From the NCBI RefSeq assembly GCF_000455225.1, contig NZ_HF954558.1, positions 145,388 through 181,997 of the forward strand: DNA of 36,610 nucleotides, written 5' to 3'. Below the pieces are notes generated by a model, which saw only the letters and a program-made list of their open reading frames with translations, had not been told where the DNA came from and did not search any database. Both the position numbers and the translations under genes were made by a program. Source of the stretch: Megasphaera massiliensis (lineage in GTDB: Bacteria > Bacillota > Negativicutes > Veillonellales > Megasphaeraceae). This document shows, piece after piece, positions 1 through 9,896 of this stretch (its first letter is position 1; each line of letters opens with the position of its first letter).

Positions 1-3000
1 TGCCACCGTTACTTTGTTAGCCGTCAACTGCGATACGTTGACTGCGTCCGTAGGATTGACACCATTGGCCACATTGGTAATTACTTTGCTACCCGCATCG
101 ATACCCGCAGTGGTTACGGACGGGCCATTGGTAATCGTCAAGCCGGTTGTACCGAGTTTGACTGCATCGCCGACTGCAACACTATTCAAGCCGGTAAGGT
201 CTTTAGCCAATTTAACTTTCAATGCATTGTCGCCGTCTTTTACAACACCGATGTTGTTATCAGTCAATAAGCTGTTGCCATCGGCATCAGTTGCTGTTGC
301 ACCACCGATAATGTTGAGTACCTGGTTATTGGTTCTGGAAATTTCAGCCGTTGTGTCATCACCAGTGAACTTCAAGGTTGTATTTCCTGCTTCATTTGCA
401 GCCTCAGCAACTTTTTTCAACTGAGCAACGTTAACGGCATCCGTGTCCTGCATACCGGCAGCTACTCCCGTAATCTGGCGAGTAGCTGTTGCTGCACCAC
501 CATCAGTCGGAACACCAACGGAAACAGCGGCTAAAGTAGACTTCCAAGTTGCCGTGGTATTTGTAGATGCCTTTTCAGTCTCTACATCATAGCCGGCAAC
601 ACCGGCGTCAACACTTGCTACGGAGCCGGAACCTAAAGCCACACCATTAGCTACGGTTACATTGGCATTATGGCCAATCGCCGTCGCATTAGATACTGAT
701 GTTGTCATAGCTTGATCTGCCGAGCCGAGGATGACACTGTCCGAAGCTTTTGTTAAGTTTCTGTTATCCCCGATTACAACAGTGCTATAAGCATCTTCAA
801 CGGTATTGCGACTACCAATCACAGTAACATTACTGATATTAGTACCGGTATTAGCAAAACCATCAATCATGTTAAGCTTACTTTCGTTACCTTCAGTACC
901 GGTCAACGTATTACCTACACCGACTACCTTCGAAAGCATTGCATAATCAGCTGTATTGGCGCCACCAATAGCAAGTACGGCACCACCACTATCTTTTACC
1001 ATGCTACTTAATGCCGTAACCATATCACCGTTATCTCCGGTAGCAATAGCTTTCTGCATAGCAGCTGCTAAAGGTCCAGCCGTAGTTAAATCTACCGGAC
1101 GATAGGAGTTCGTAATCTTATTGCCGGCACCCATTATTAATGCGGCATTAGCATTTTCCGTCTTATTGGCTACGCCGATAACGCTGTTAGCTACACCGTC
1201 AAATACTACGCCATCTTTCGCCCCGACAACGTTGAAGGAACCGTATACATCAGAAGTGGCACCTTGGAAACCGACACTCATGCCATTGTCACCATTGCCT
1301 TCAATACGAGAGAAGGCACCGGTTACTGTTGATGCCGTACCATAAGCAGATGCAGCCGGTCCTGCGGCTATCGACATACCTGCCTTAGCGCCGGTATTGT
1401 CATAGTTAGCAACAGTATTGCCTCTATCATTGACACTATAGTAATGAGTTGCACTGCCAGACACGTCATCTTTAGTTGCAAGGTTTCCAATAGCCCATGT
1501 CTTTTCGTCATTGCGTTTAATAGTCAAGGTGTTATCTGCAAAGGTAACGTCGTCAACATATAAGTCTGTAAGGCCAGTTACTGTTACAGTACCTTTAGTA
1601 CCATTAGCATCGGTATTCAATGTGATAGTACCTTTACCGTCAGTTCCATACGTAGCCGAACCGCCGGTTACCTGGGTATCCGTATCCGTTGAATTTACTG
1701 TGTAAGTAGTAGAACCGTCATTAGCGGTTGCTGTATCAACAGTCACATTAGCGCCTGCGGCTACAGTTACTTTATTCGCCTTCAGCTGTGCTACGTTTAC
1801 AGCATCGGTGTCATTTGTACCGGCTGCTACGCCTGTAATCTGACGAGTGATATCATTTGCCACATCACCTACAGATACAGCTGCCGAAGTAGATGTCCAT
1901 GCTGTACCGGATAATTCTTTACTGCTCGGATTATAGCCTGCAGCACCTTTGTCTACACTGGCTACAGATCCGGAACCTAAAGCTACCCCATTGGCCACGG
2001 TTACATTGGCATTATGACCAATCGCTGTTGCATTAGATACCGATGTTGTCATTTCACTGTCGGCCGATCCGAGGATTACGCTATCTGAAGCCTTCGTTAA
2101 ATTTCGGTTATCCCCGATTACAACAGTGCTATAAGCATCTGCAACTGTATTGCGACTACCAATCACAGTAACATTACTGATATTGGTACCGGTATTAGCA
2201 AAACCATCGATCATGTTGAGCTTACTTTCATTGCCTTCAGTACCAGTCAACGTATTGCCTACACCAACTACTTTTGAAAGCATTGCATAGTCAGCCGTAT
2301 TGGCGCCACCGATAGCAAGTACGGCACCACCACTATCTTTTACCATGCTGCTTAAAGCCGTAACCATATCACCATTATCTCCGGTGGCAATAGCTTTCTG
2401 CATAGCAGCGGCTAAAGGTCCTGCCGTAGTTAAATCTACCGGACGATAGGAGTTCGTAATCTTATTGCCAGCACCCATTATTAATGCGGCATTAGCATTT
2501 TCCGTCTTATTGGCTACGCCGATAACGCTGTTAGCTACACCGTCAAAGGCTACGCCATCTTTCGCCCCAACAACGTTGAAGGAACCGTATGCAGCAGCAG
2601 TTGCCCCTTGGAAGCCAACGCTCATACCATTTTCACCATTGCCTTCAATACGAGAGAAGGCACCGGTTACTGTTGAGGCTGATCCATAAGCCGATGCAGC
2701 CGGACCTGCAGCTATCGACATGCCAGCCTTAGCCCCAGTATTGTCATAGTTCGCAACAGTACTGCCTCTATCATTGACACTATAGTAATGAGTTGCACTA
2801 CCTGCCACATCAGCTTTTGTAGCTAAGCCATTTACAGTAATAGGATCTTTGTCATTTCGAGTAAGTGTTAAAGTACCATCTTCACTCAATGAACCTGCTG
2901 TGACATAGGTATCTGTGGACGCAATCTTATAATCTGTCGAACCATCCGTAGCAGTCGTAGGCGTAATCGTTACATTATCGCCTGCTGTCAAAGTTACTTT

Positions 3001-3997
3001 ATTAGCTTTCAACTGTGCTACGTTAACGGCATCCGTATCATTGGTACCTGCTGCTACATTAGTGATTTGACGTGTCAAGTTATTAGCACTATCACCTACA
3101 GAAACAGCCGCCAAGGTAGATGTCCAAGTAGCACTTGCTTTTTCAGCATCCGTCAATTCTTCAATACCCGGATTATAGCCTAATGCACCTTTATCAACAC
3201 TTGCTACAGAGCTGGAACCTAAAGCCACGCCGCCGTCAACAGTTGTGTTGGCATTCCGGCCAATCGTAACGGCATCGCTGGCAGAGGATGTCATCACGGA
3301 GTCAGCAGAGCCGATGACGACGCTGTTCGCAGCATTGGATACGGTACGGTTAGTGCCGACGATAGTTACATCATCTACATTAGTCGCAGTGTTGTTGTAG
3401 CCGGTTACATAGTTTTGCTGACTAACATCACTGCTTGTACCGGTTACAGTATTATTGACACCAATGATGGCCGTCCGCAGTGTATAATCAGCCTTGTTGC
3501 CACCACCGATTGCAAGAGTCGAACCACCACTGGCAGAAGATTTAATGGAACTCATCAGAGTATCCTGTAATGCCTTAGCGGAGCTTCCTGCAGATGTAGG
3601 TGCGTTAATCGTCGTAACCGAGTTAGTGATTTCGTTACCTGCACCAAAGATCAAGGAACCATTGGAGTTAAATGTACGGTTTGCAGTACCAACGACACTA
3701 TTAGCAATCCCGGAATAATTGCTCGACGCGGTTGCCGATTCCACACTGTTCAAGGAACCCATAATGGTAGCACCAAAGTTTTTGCTAGCAGATAAGGTAT
3801 TACGTCCACCTGCATAGTTACCACTGGCAATAGAGTAGGCACCGGTAATGGTAGAGAATGCACCATTATTATAACTATTGGTACCTAACGTTGTTGCGTT
3901 TACATTGACACCGGTTCCCCGCGTATTAGCACTATCAACGGTTACGTCGCCTAAGGCACCACGGTAGTTATGAGTCCCTACCATTAAGCCGCCAGAA
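1..3997 (-). pseudogene. Gene 1, downstream part: TAA head and stalk region, out of frame with its start; 3' end beyond the window
   Basis: This is the continuation of the adhesin that starts at 9428. Read on the minus strand in the frame whose codons end at positions divisible by 3, I saw no stop in the stretches I checked, which include 1-1500 and most of 1860-3997; the frame is still open at position 1. It encodes irregular beta-roll head modules (FGAGN..TNS, IGGGN.ADYT, IIGVNNTVTGTSS, YNNTATNVDNVT), necks (ITNVAAGTNDTDAVNVAQL at about 3000-3070) and, near position 1, a GPSVTTAGIDAG stalk motif followed by a neck. No membrane anchor is reached, so the gene goes on to the left. A 0.87-kb block is present twice with a 1,344-bp period. 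Because of the frameshift near 3997 this part would not be translated from the gene's own start. It has no signal peptide or ribosome site of its own, so it is a broken gene part unless the lesion is a sequencing error or is reversible. Confidence 0.8.
602..2819 (-). repeat. Large direct duplication in gene 1 (0.87-kb block, 1,344-bp period)
   Basis: The block at about 602-1475 is repeated almost exactly at about 1946-2819. The offset is 1,344 bp (448 codons), so the frame is kept. Each copy encodes one irregular beta-roll head module. The DNA between the copies is clearly less similar. Confidence 0.88.
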
Positions 3998-6900
3998 CGA
4001 AGGTGTTTTCACCAATGGCGATACCCGTCGCTACTTTAGACGGATCGGCTGGAATTCTAGCACTCGAGAAAATATCGCCACTAAATGTCGTTTGACCTAA
4101 GCTGAAGAGAGCTTCCTGCTGACCTGCCATATTGTCAATTTGTGCATTTTGGCCGAGAGCAATACTTGCACTCTGGTCGGCATAGTTGTTAATTCTTGCA
4201 CCGTTACCGATAGCAATATCGCCACTGCCCTTGCCGCCGTTACTATCAAAAATCCGTGCATTATTACCGATAGCAACACTGTTATCCGGCATTGCAGTTG
4301 CGGTTCCGATAGCAATCGCATCGGTCCCGGTTGCACCGTTGTTATTATAGTTAGTGCCATTAGCTGCCGAATTTACATGGAAGTAGTGAATCTTATTCGC
4401 CGTAATATCAGCCGTTGTTGCAATACCAGTTACCTCAACAGGTATGCCATCATTTCTCATAAGTGTTAAGGTATGTGTATCAGTATCCAAAGCTGCACTC
4501 GTTACATAAGTGTTCTTAATACCGGTTACAGTAACAGGATTATTATCAGAATCCGTTAAAACTAAAGTACCATCAGCACCGTTAGTGCTATATGTAATTT
4601 CACCTTTTGCTAATACTGTATTAGTATCAGTCGATGCAATTGTATACGTTGTAGCTCCGTCATTAGCTACAGAAGAAGTAATAGTTACCTTGTCACCAGC
4701 TTTTAAATCCACTTTGTTAGCTTTCAACTGAGCTACGTTAACAGCATCAGTATCGTTAGTACCGGCTGCTACACCAGTAATCTGACGAGTCATATTATTC
4801 GAAACATCGCCTACAGATACAGAGCCTAAAGTAGACGTCCATGCACTACCGGTTAATGCTTTCGTACTAGGATTATAACCGTCTACACCTTTATTGACAC
4901 TGGCTACAGAGTTGGAGCCCAAGGCCACGCCGTCATCGACAGTTGCATTGGCATTATAGCCCATAACGACTACGTTATCGGCCGTCGTCGTCAAGGTCGT
5001 ATCGCCTGCTGCACGGAAGGTGGTCGTCGTTTCCTTATTCGCACGGCCTAAGATAATGCTGTTGTCGGAGCCGGTTACGGTACGGTTATCACCTAACAAG
5101 ATAGTATTGTTAGATTCAGATACAGCATTTTCATTACCTAAGTTAACGATAGACGTAGAGCCGCTGACAGTGTTATTAACACCGGTCACAGTCACATTAT
5201 CTACATTAGTTGCCGTGTTGTTATAACCAGTCAATGCATTGTATGTACTAAAATCTTCAAGGCTCGAACCGGTCAATGTATTGTTAACACCAATGATAGA
5301 GGAGCCTTGCGTATAATTAGCAATATTGCCACCACCAATAACCAATGTCGAACCACCGCTATTAGTAGCTCGAACAGCAGATTGAAGTTGATCCACCATA
5401 GAATCAACAGAATCAGCACCATCTGTTGGGGCAACAATAACTCCTACAGAATTCGAAACCTTATTGCCGGCACCAAATACCAAAGAGCCATTAGAATCCT
5501 CAGTAATATTCCCTACACCTACAATTGTATTGGCAACACCTGCAAACATATTGTACATCGTACTATCATCATTGGATCGAATGCTATTCAAGGAACCAAC
5601 AACCGTAGCGCCAAAGTTTTGAGCACCATAAGACATTGTATTAAATCCGCCACTACCATCAAAGCCACCTGTAGCAATGGAGTAAGCGCCAACCATCGTA
5701 GAGAACAAGCCTTTATTGTAACTATTTGTACCTAAGGTAGTTTGATTTACATGGAAGCTGGAGTTATTATTTTCATCCGTGATTTCTATACCACCCATAG
5801 TACCTCTGTACACGCGGTCACCAATATCAATCGAGCCAGTACGACCAAATGCATTTGTACCGATAACAATAGATGTAGCTACACGAGTAGGATCAGTAGG
5901 GTTATCATATCCACCATTGCCCTTATTTGGCCAGTTTGTAGGATCAAAGCCTAATTTGGCTTCTTGTTCACCACCACCGGTGAAAGCTGTAGCATTTTTA
6001 CCAATAACAATACTGCCTTCCAAAGCAATATTTTCTAATACTTTAGAATCACTACCGATGACAATACTGCCTTTACCGCCGGAATTAACATTGGTCCCTA
6101 TAGCTAACCCATTTTCACGTTGAGCTACAGCATTCGGTCCAATAGCAATTGAGTTTGTACCTTGAGCCCCTTTACCATCTTGGTTAACAGTTAAATCTGA
6201 ATTTACAGAATAGTACTTAATTTTATCAACCGCCGAATTAATGGTATAAGTAGTAGAGCCATCAGCAGCCACATCAGGCGTAATCGTTACATTGTTGCCT
6301 TCCTTCAAGATCACCTTATTCTTCGCAAGATCCGATGTAGAAGCAATACCGTCTACGGTAAGGTCATCACCAATATTTTGTTTAAGCGTGAGCGTATTAT
6401 CGGCAAAAGTAAGCTTCTCTACTTTTGTATCAGTGGCATCTACAGTATACTTCGTATAGCCTTCAGAATTATCAGCAGTTACCGTTGTATTTTTACCATC
6501 TTCTAAGACAACTTTAGCGGCTTTGAGCTGTGCCACGTTGACAGCATCAGTATCATTTGTACCGGCTGCTACATTAGTAATCTGACGGCTTAAACCGGTT
6601 GCGCTGTCACCAACAGATACTGCTGCACCGGTTGACTGCCAAGCTGAAACCATATTATTCATTTCACTTTGATATGAATCGATTTCACCTTGAGCGGAGT
6701 CTATTTCAGCTTGCTTTGCATCAATAGTGGCTTGAATCGCCTTAATTCTAGCAGAATTCCAAAATGGATCTAATTTGCTTTGTTCTTCTTTTAACGTAGC
6801 AATATCTGAATTTAAACTACTAATAGTCTCATTAGTAGTTACAATTGAGGATTGAAGCGTTTCATATCGTTCTTTATTGGTACCTATAATACTATCAAAA

Positions 6901-9428
6901 TCTGTTATTTTACCGGATGGATCATAACCAATGACACCTTTATCCACATTAGCAATAGAATTTGCCCCAAGCGCTACACCATTAGCTATACTAGTTTGAG
7001 AATTGGCGCCAAGAGCCATACCATTAGAGGCACTTGAAATTGAATTCAATCCAATAGCTACTCCACCATCGCCGGTTACATTGGTATTTCTCCCAATAGC
7101 TACCGCATCACTAGCAGTTGTTTCAAGCGCTGAATCGGCTTTACCGATAACAATACTGCTATCAGCACCTGTCACTGTACGATTTCTGCCGATTACAGTT
7201 ACATTATCTACATTCGATGCTGTATTGTTAAAGCCTGAAATGTAGTTATATGTACTGATATCATCACTTGTACCAGTCAATGTATTATTAACACCAAGGA
7301 CAGAAGATAACTGGGTATAATCAGCCTTATTGCCACCACCCATAACCATCGTCGAGCCACCGCTATTCGATGATTTAATCGCCGTCTTCAAACGTGTTTG
7401 TAAATCTTTAGCCGATTTAATGCTCGATGACATCGGAACGCTAATATCCGTAATTGAATTTGTTACTTCGTTGCCTGCACCAAAAATCAATGTACCATTT
7501 GTATTATTAGCCACATTACCAAGACCTACGATACTATTGGCAACACCCGCATATGAACTATCTGATGTTGCCGATTCGACACTGTTTAAAGACCCCATTA
7601 TAGTAGCACCAAAGTTTTGGGTTGCATCAGTGGCACTAGCAATTGAATATGTCCCTACTATAGAGCCCAGCGCTGCAGCATTAAAACTATTTGCCCCCAC
7701 AGTAGTAGAAAGCACATTATTACTAGTGTTTATAGTATTTGCTGTATCTACGGTAGTATCACCAATTGCCCCCTTATAATTATGTGTACCAACCATAGTA
7801 CCACCAGATCGAGCATAAGAGTTTTTACCAATAGCAATACCGGTTACCATATTTTCGGGATTATCCGGCGTACCAATACTAATCCAGCCCCCACCGCTAT
7901 ATGTTGTCTGGCCTAATCCTAAATAGTATTCTTGACGACCATTCATATTTTCACTTCGAGCATTTTGACCAATCGCGATGCCGCCGCCTTGGTTTACATA
8001 GTTATTAACTTGTACGCCCATACCGATAGCAATATCACCACTACCGTTGCCATACTTAGTAGCGTCTCCACTCTTACTAATTGCACCTTGGCCAATAATT
8101 ATACTATTGTCGCCGGCTGTAGAAGCTTTACCAATAGCAATTGAATTTGTTCCTTTGGCACCATCATTGTTATAGTTAGTACCGCTTGTTCCTTGATTTA
8201 TATGAACAAAATGAGTTTTATTATTATTTACCGTTGTTTCCAATGTGCTAATACTTGTTTTATTAGCATTAACCACGGTATTTACAGCATTAAGCTGTGC
8301 TACGTTAACAGCATCGGTAGCCTGTGTCCCGGCTGCTACGCCTGTGATCTGACGAGTTTCCGTTGCTGTACCATCACTACCAATAACCCCAACAGAAACA
8401 GCCCCTAATGTAGATGTCCAAGTAGGCGTAGTTGTATCAGAAACCGTTGTACCCGTTGGAACCGTACCTGCGACCCCTTTCGCTACGCTGGCAACAGAAT
8501 TAGAGCCCAAAGCTACGCCATTAGCAACGGTTGCATTAGCATTATGACCGAGAATCGTCGCATCGGATACGGTAGTTTCCGTTTCATCATCAGCCGAACC
8601 GATAACAACATTACCTGTAGTGCTGGTTAATTTACGCTTATCGCCGATTACGACATTAGAAGTACCATCGGACACGGTATTGCTCGAACCGATTACATAG
8701 GTGCTGTCGGCATTGGTCAAAGTATTTTTTGCACCGGTAATAAAGTTATAATCACTGGTATTACCGTCTGCACCATTCAAAGTATTGCTGACACCGGTAA
8801 CCGCCGAGAAACGAGCATAGTCAACCGAGTTGGCACCACCGATAACCAAAACCTGTCCACCACTGTCACCTACAGCTGCCCCTAATTTTCTTGCCGTACC
8901 TACCGGATCTGCAGGGTTAATACTGCCAGTATCAAGAGTTACATCTCCATAGGAGTTACTTACAGCATTACCTGCACCAAAAATCAAGGTTGCATTGGCA
9001 TTCTGTGTCGCATTGGCAACCCCAACGATAGAGTTAGCAACACCATCAAAAGCCTTTTCATTTGATTCTACTGCGACTGTGTTCAAAGAACCTATAACGG
9101 TAGCCATAGCCCCTTGGAACATACTTTGACTCTGTACACTGGAACCTATACCGGCTGCCATAGAACCAATGCCTTGAGCCCCACTATTATCAGCATTACC
9201 CATAGAAGCTAGGCGCCCCTCATAGTCATCAACACTATAATACTTATCGGCCGCCATGACGCTGGTTGTCATTCCAGCACAAAGAGCCGCTACAGCCAAA
9301 ACGGCCGCAACGGTTTTACCGGCGTTTAATTTTGTAGATACGGGCTTACTGTGACTCTTTGCTATTTCAGAAACTACGATATAGCAATTCTTTACTTTGC
9401 TCCAAATAACTTTGTAAATCCTATTCAT
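3984..9428 (-). CDS. Gene 1, N-terminal part: giant trimeric autotransporter adhesin, cut short by a frameshift
   Basis: Trimeric autotransporter adhesin, expected to bind surfaces or other cells from the outer membrane. The start is the ATG at 9428, with AGGAGG at 9437-9442 (8-nt spacing). Residues 1-30 are the ESPR (MNRIYKVIWSKVKNC...), then a hydrophobic core and a likely signal peptidase site near residue 59 (SVMA). The rest is several irregular beta-roll heads (FGAGN, GVNNTLTG, VIGSSNTVS, DGVALGSNSVAS), separated by necks (ITGVAAGTQATDAVNVAQL near residue 370) and short beta-rich stalk modules (TRNDG type). A helical insert lies at about residues 838-926. The frame ends at residue 1814 in IAIGENTFVLAA, inside a head repeat that should read ...FVRSGGLMVG. 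The fragment has no membrane anchor, so this product cannot form the translocation pore and should not be displayed. It resembles gene 4 most closely. Family call is firm; whether the frameshift is real is not known. Confidence 0.9.
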   Translation of the reverse strand: MNRIYKVIWSKVKNCYIVVSEIAKSHSKPVSTKLNAGKTVAAVLAVAALCAGMTTSVMAADKYYSVDDYEGRLASMGNADNSGAQGIGSMAAGIGSSVQSQSMFQGAMATVIGSLNTVAVESNEKAFDGVANSIVGVANATQNANATLIFGAGNAVSNSYGDVTLDTGSINPADPVGTARKLGAAVGDSGGQVLVIGGANSVDYARFSAVTGVSNTLNGADGNTSDYNFITGAKNTLTNADSTYVIGSSNTVSDGTSNVVIGDKRKLTSTTGNVVIGSADDETETTVSDATILGHNANATVANGVALGSNSVASVAKGVAGTVPTGTTVSDTTTPTWTSTLGAVSVGVIGSDGTATETRQITGVAAGTQATDAVNVAQLNAVNTVVNANKTSISTLETTVNNNKTHFVHINQGTSGTNYNNDGAKGTNSIAIGKASTAGDNSIIIGQGAISKSGDATKYGNGSGDIAIGMGVQVNNYVNQGGGIAIGQNARSENMNGRQEYYLGLGQTTYSGGGWISIGTPDNPENMVTGIAIGKNSYARSGGTMVGTHNYKGAIGDTTVDTANTINTSNNVLSTTVGANSFNAAALGSIVGTYSIASATDATQNFGATIMGSLNSVESATSDSSYAGVANSIVGLGNVANNTNGTLIFGAGNEVTNSITDISVPMSSSIKSAKDLQTRLKTAIKSSNSGGSTMVMGGGNKADYTQLSSVLGVNNTLTGTSDDISTYNYISGFNNTASNVDNVTVIGRNRTVTGADSSIVIGKADSALETTASDAVAIGRNTNVTGDGGVAIGLNSISSASNGMALGANSQTSIANGVALGANSIANVDKGVIGYDPSGKITDFDSIIGTNKERYETLQSSIVTTNETISSLNSDIATLKEEQSKLDPFWNSARIKAIQATIDAKQAEIDSAQGEIDSYQSEMNNMVSAWQSTGAAVSVGDSATGLSRQITNVAAGTNDTDAVNVAQLKAAKVVLEDGKNTTVTADNSEGYTKYTVDATDTKVEKLTFADNTLTLKQNIGDDLTVDGIASTSDLAKNKVILKEGNNVTITPDVAADGSTTYTINSAVDKIKYYSVNSDLTVNQDGKGAQGTNSIAIGPNAVAQRENGLAIGTNVNSGGKGSIVIGSDSKVLENIALEGSIVIGKNATAFTGGGEQEAKLGFDPTNWPNKGNGGYDNPTDPTRVATSIVIGTNAFGRTGSIDIGDRVYRGTMGGIEITDENNNSSFHVNQTTLGTNSYNKGLFSTMVGAYSIATGGFDGSGGFNTMSYGAQNFGATVVGSLNSIRSNDDSTMYNMFAGVANTIVGVGNITEDSNGSLVFGAGNKVSNSVGVIVAPTDGADSVDSMVDQLQSAVRATNSGGSTLVIGGGNIANYTQGSSIIGVNNTLTGSSLEDFSTYNALTGYNNTATNVDNVTVTGVNNTVSGSTSIVNLGNENAVSESNNTILLGDNRTVTGSDNSIILGRANKETTTTFRAAGDTTLTTTADNVVVMGYNANATVDDGVALGSNSVASVNKGVDGYNPSTKALTGSAWTSTLGSVSVGDVSNNMTRQITGVAAGTNDTDAVNVAQLKANKVDLKAGDKVTITSSVANDGATTYTIASTDTNTVLAKGEITYSTNGADGTLVLTDSDNNPVTVTGIKNTYVTSAALDTDTHTLTLMRNDGIPVEVTGIATTADITANKIHYFHVNSAANGTNYNNNGATGTDAIAIGTATAMPDNSVAIGNNARIFDSNGGKGSGDIAIGNGARINNYADQSASIALGQNAQIDNMAGQQEALFSLGQTTFSGDIFSSARIPADPSKVATGIAIGENTFVLAA
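3994..4001 (-). other. Frameshift site in gene 1 (one CGTT unit where two are expected)
   Basis: The minus strand reads TTC GTT CTG GCG GCT TAA. Sister modules have a conserved Arg/Ser-Gly at this place (YARSGG in gene 1 itself, YARSGS in gene 4). Restoring a second CGTT gives TTC GTT CGT TCT GGC GGC, coding FVRSGG at the family length, and the downstream frame then stays open. Loss of one copy of a 4-bp direct repeat by slippage is the simplest explanation; a one-base loss would also restore frame but would give a residue too few. Confidence 0.75.
6650..6915 (-). other. Helical-hairpin insert in gene 1
   Basis: About 88 residues between GYDPSG and SAWQSTGAAVSVG. Two predicted helices (YETLQSSIVTTNETISSLNS and IQATIDAKQAEIDSAQGEID) flank a turn with Pro and Trp (KLDPFWN). 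Confidence 0.7.
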
Positions 9429-9689
9429 ATCGCTTACCTCCTATTAGATTGATAATAAACTTTCACTTAATTACATAAAAGCAGACACGATGCTGACACT
9501 TTGATTCAGCAGATTTCTTGTTATGTCCTCACTCGCAGAACTCTGATCAGACATATAATAGCAATATAAAAATCGTAAAGTCCCCTCGTTCATCCCTCCA
9601 TAAAATCCGATTTATCGCATTCGTCAGCTAACTGAACTTATATAGTCCAATTGTTGCAGATAACGAATAACATATATCCTTATGTTATC
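9429..9689 (-). other. Long 5' leader of gene 1
   Basis: About 255 nt separate the -10 box from the ATG of gene 1. The leader holds the AGGAGG ribosome site at 9437-9442 and an inverted repeat (TGCTGA at 9491-9496, TCAGCA at 9506-9511, 9-nt loop) that could fold. Its last 50 nt resemble the end of the gene 4 leader (TATTATCAATCTAATAGGAGG versus AATTATCCATTCTATTGGGGG), so the two leaders look related. No known riboswitch was recognised. Confidence 0.45.
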
Positions 9690-9718
9690 ATTCTATATAT
9701 TGTTCATTTTTTTGTCAA
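9690..9718 (-). promoter_or_regulatory. Sigma-A-type promoter of gene 1
   Basis: On the minus strand, TTGACA (9713-9718), a 17-nt spacer and TAGAAT (9690-9695). It sits between the terminator of gene 2 and the start of gene 1 and fits the pattern found upstream of the other genes of the array. Confidence 0.75.
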
Positions 9719-9825
9719 TGAAGTTACTTAGATATAACAGCATAAAAACGTTATACTTGAAATTTAGACTATTATTTTACCAATTATTTACGATTTAACC
9801 GCAACAAATCGAAGTGTTTCCATGG

Positions 9826-9863
9826 AAAACGAAAGGCCCTCTTTATGCAAGAGAGCCTTTCGT
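9826..9863 (-). terminator. Intrinsic terminator of gene 2
   Basis: A GC-rich hairpin (CGAAAGGCTCTCTT, loop GCAT, AAGAGGGCCTTTCG; one wobble or mismatch) is followed on the minus strand by TTTTCC. It lies about 35 nt after the stop of gene 2. Confidence 0.8.
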
Positions 9864-9896
9864 GTCTACGTCCATCCTTCGATAGACTTTGCTATT

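Noticed and set aside
9471-9593. 40-codon frame in the gene 1 leader (ATG at 9593)
   Set aside because: The GGAGGG directly touches the ATG, so spacing is wrong; the peptide has no recognisable feature and no counterpart in the gene 4 leader.
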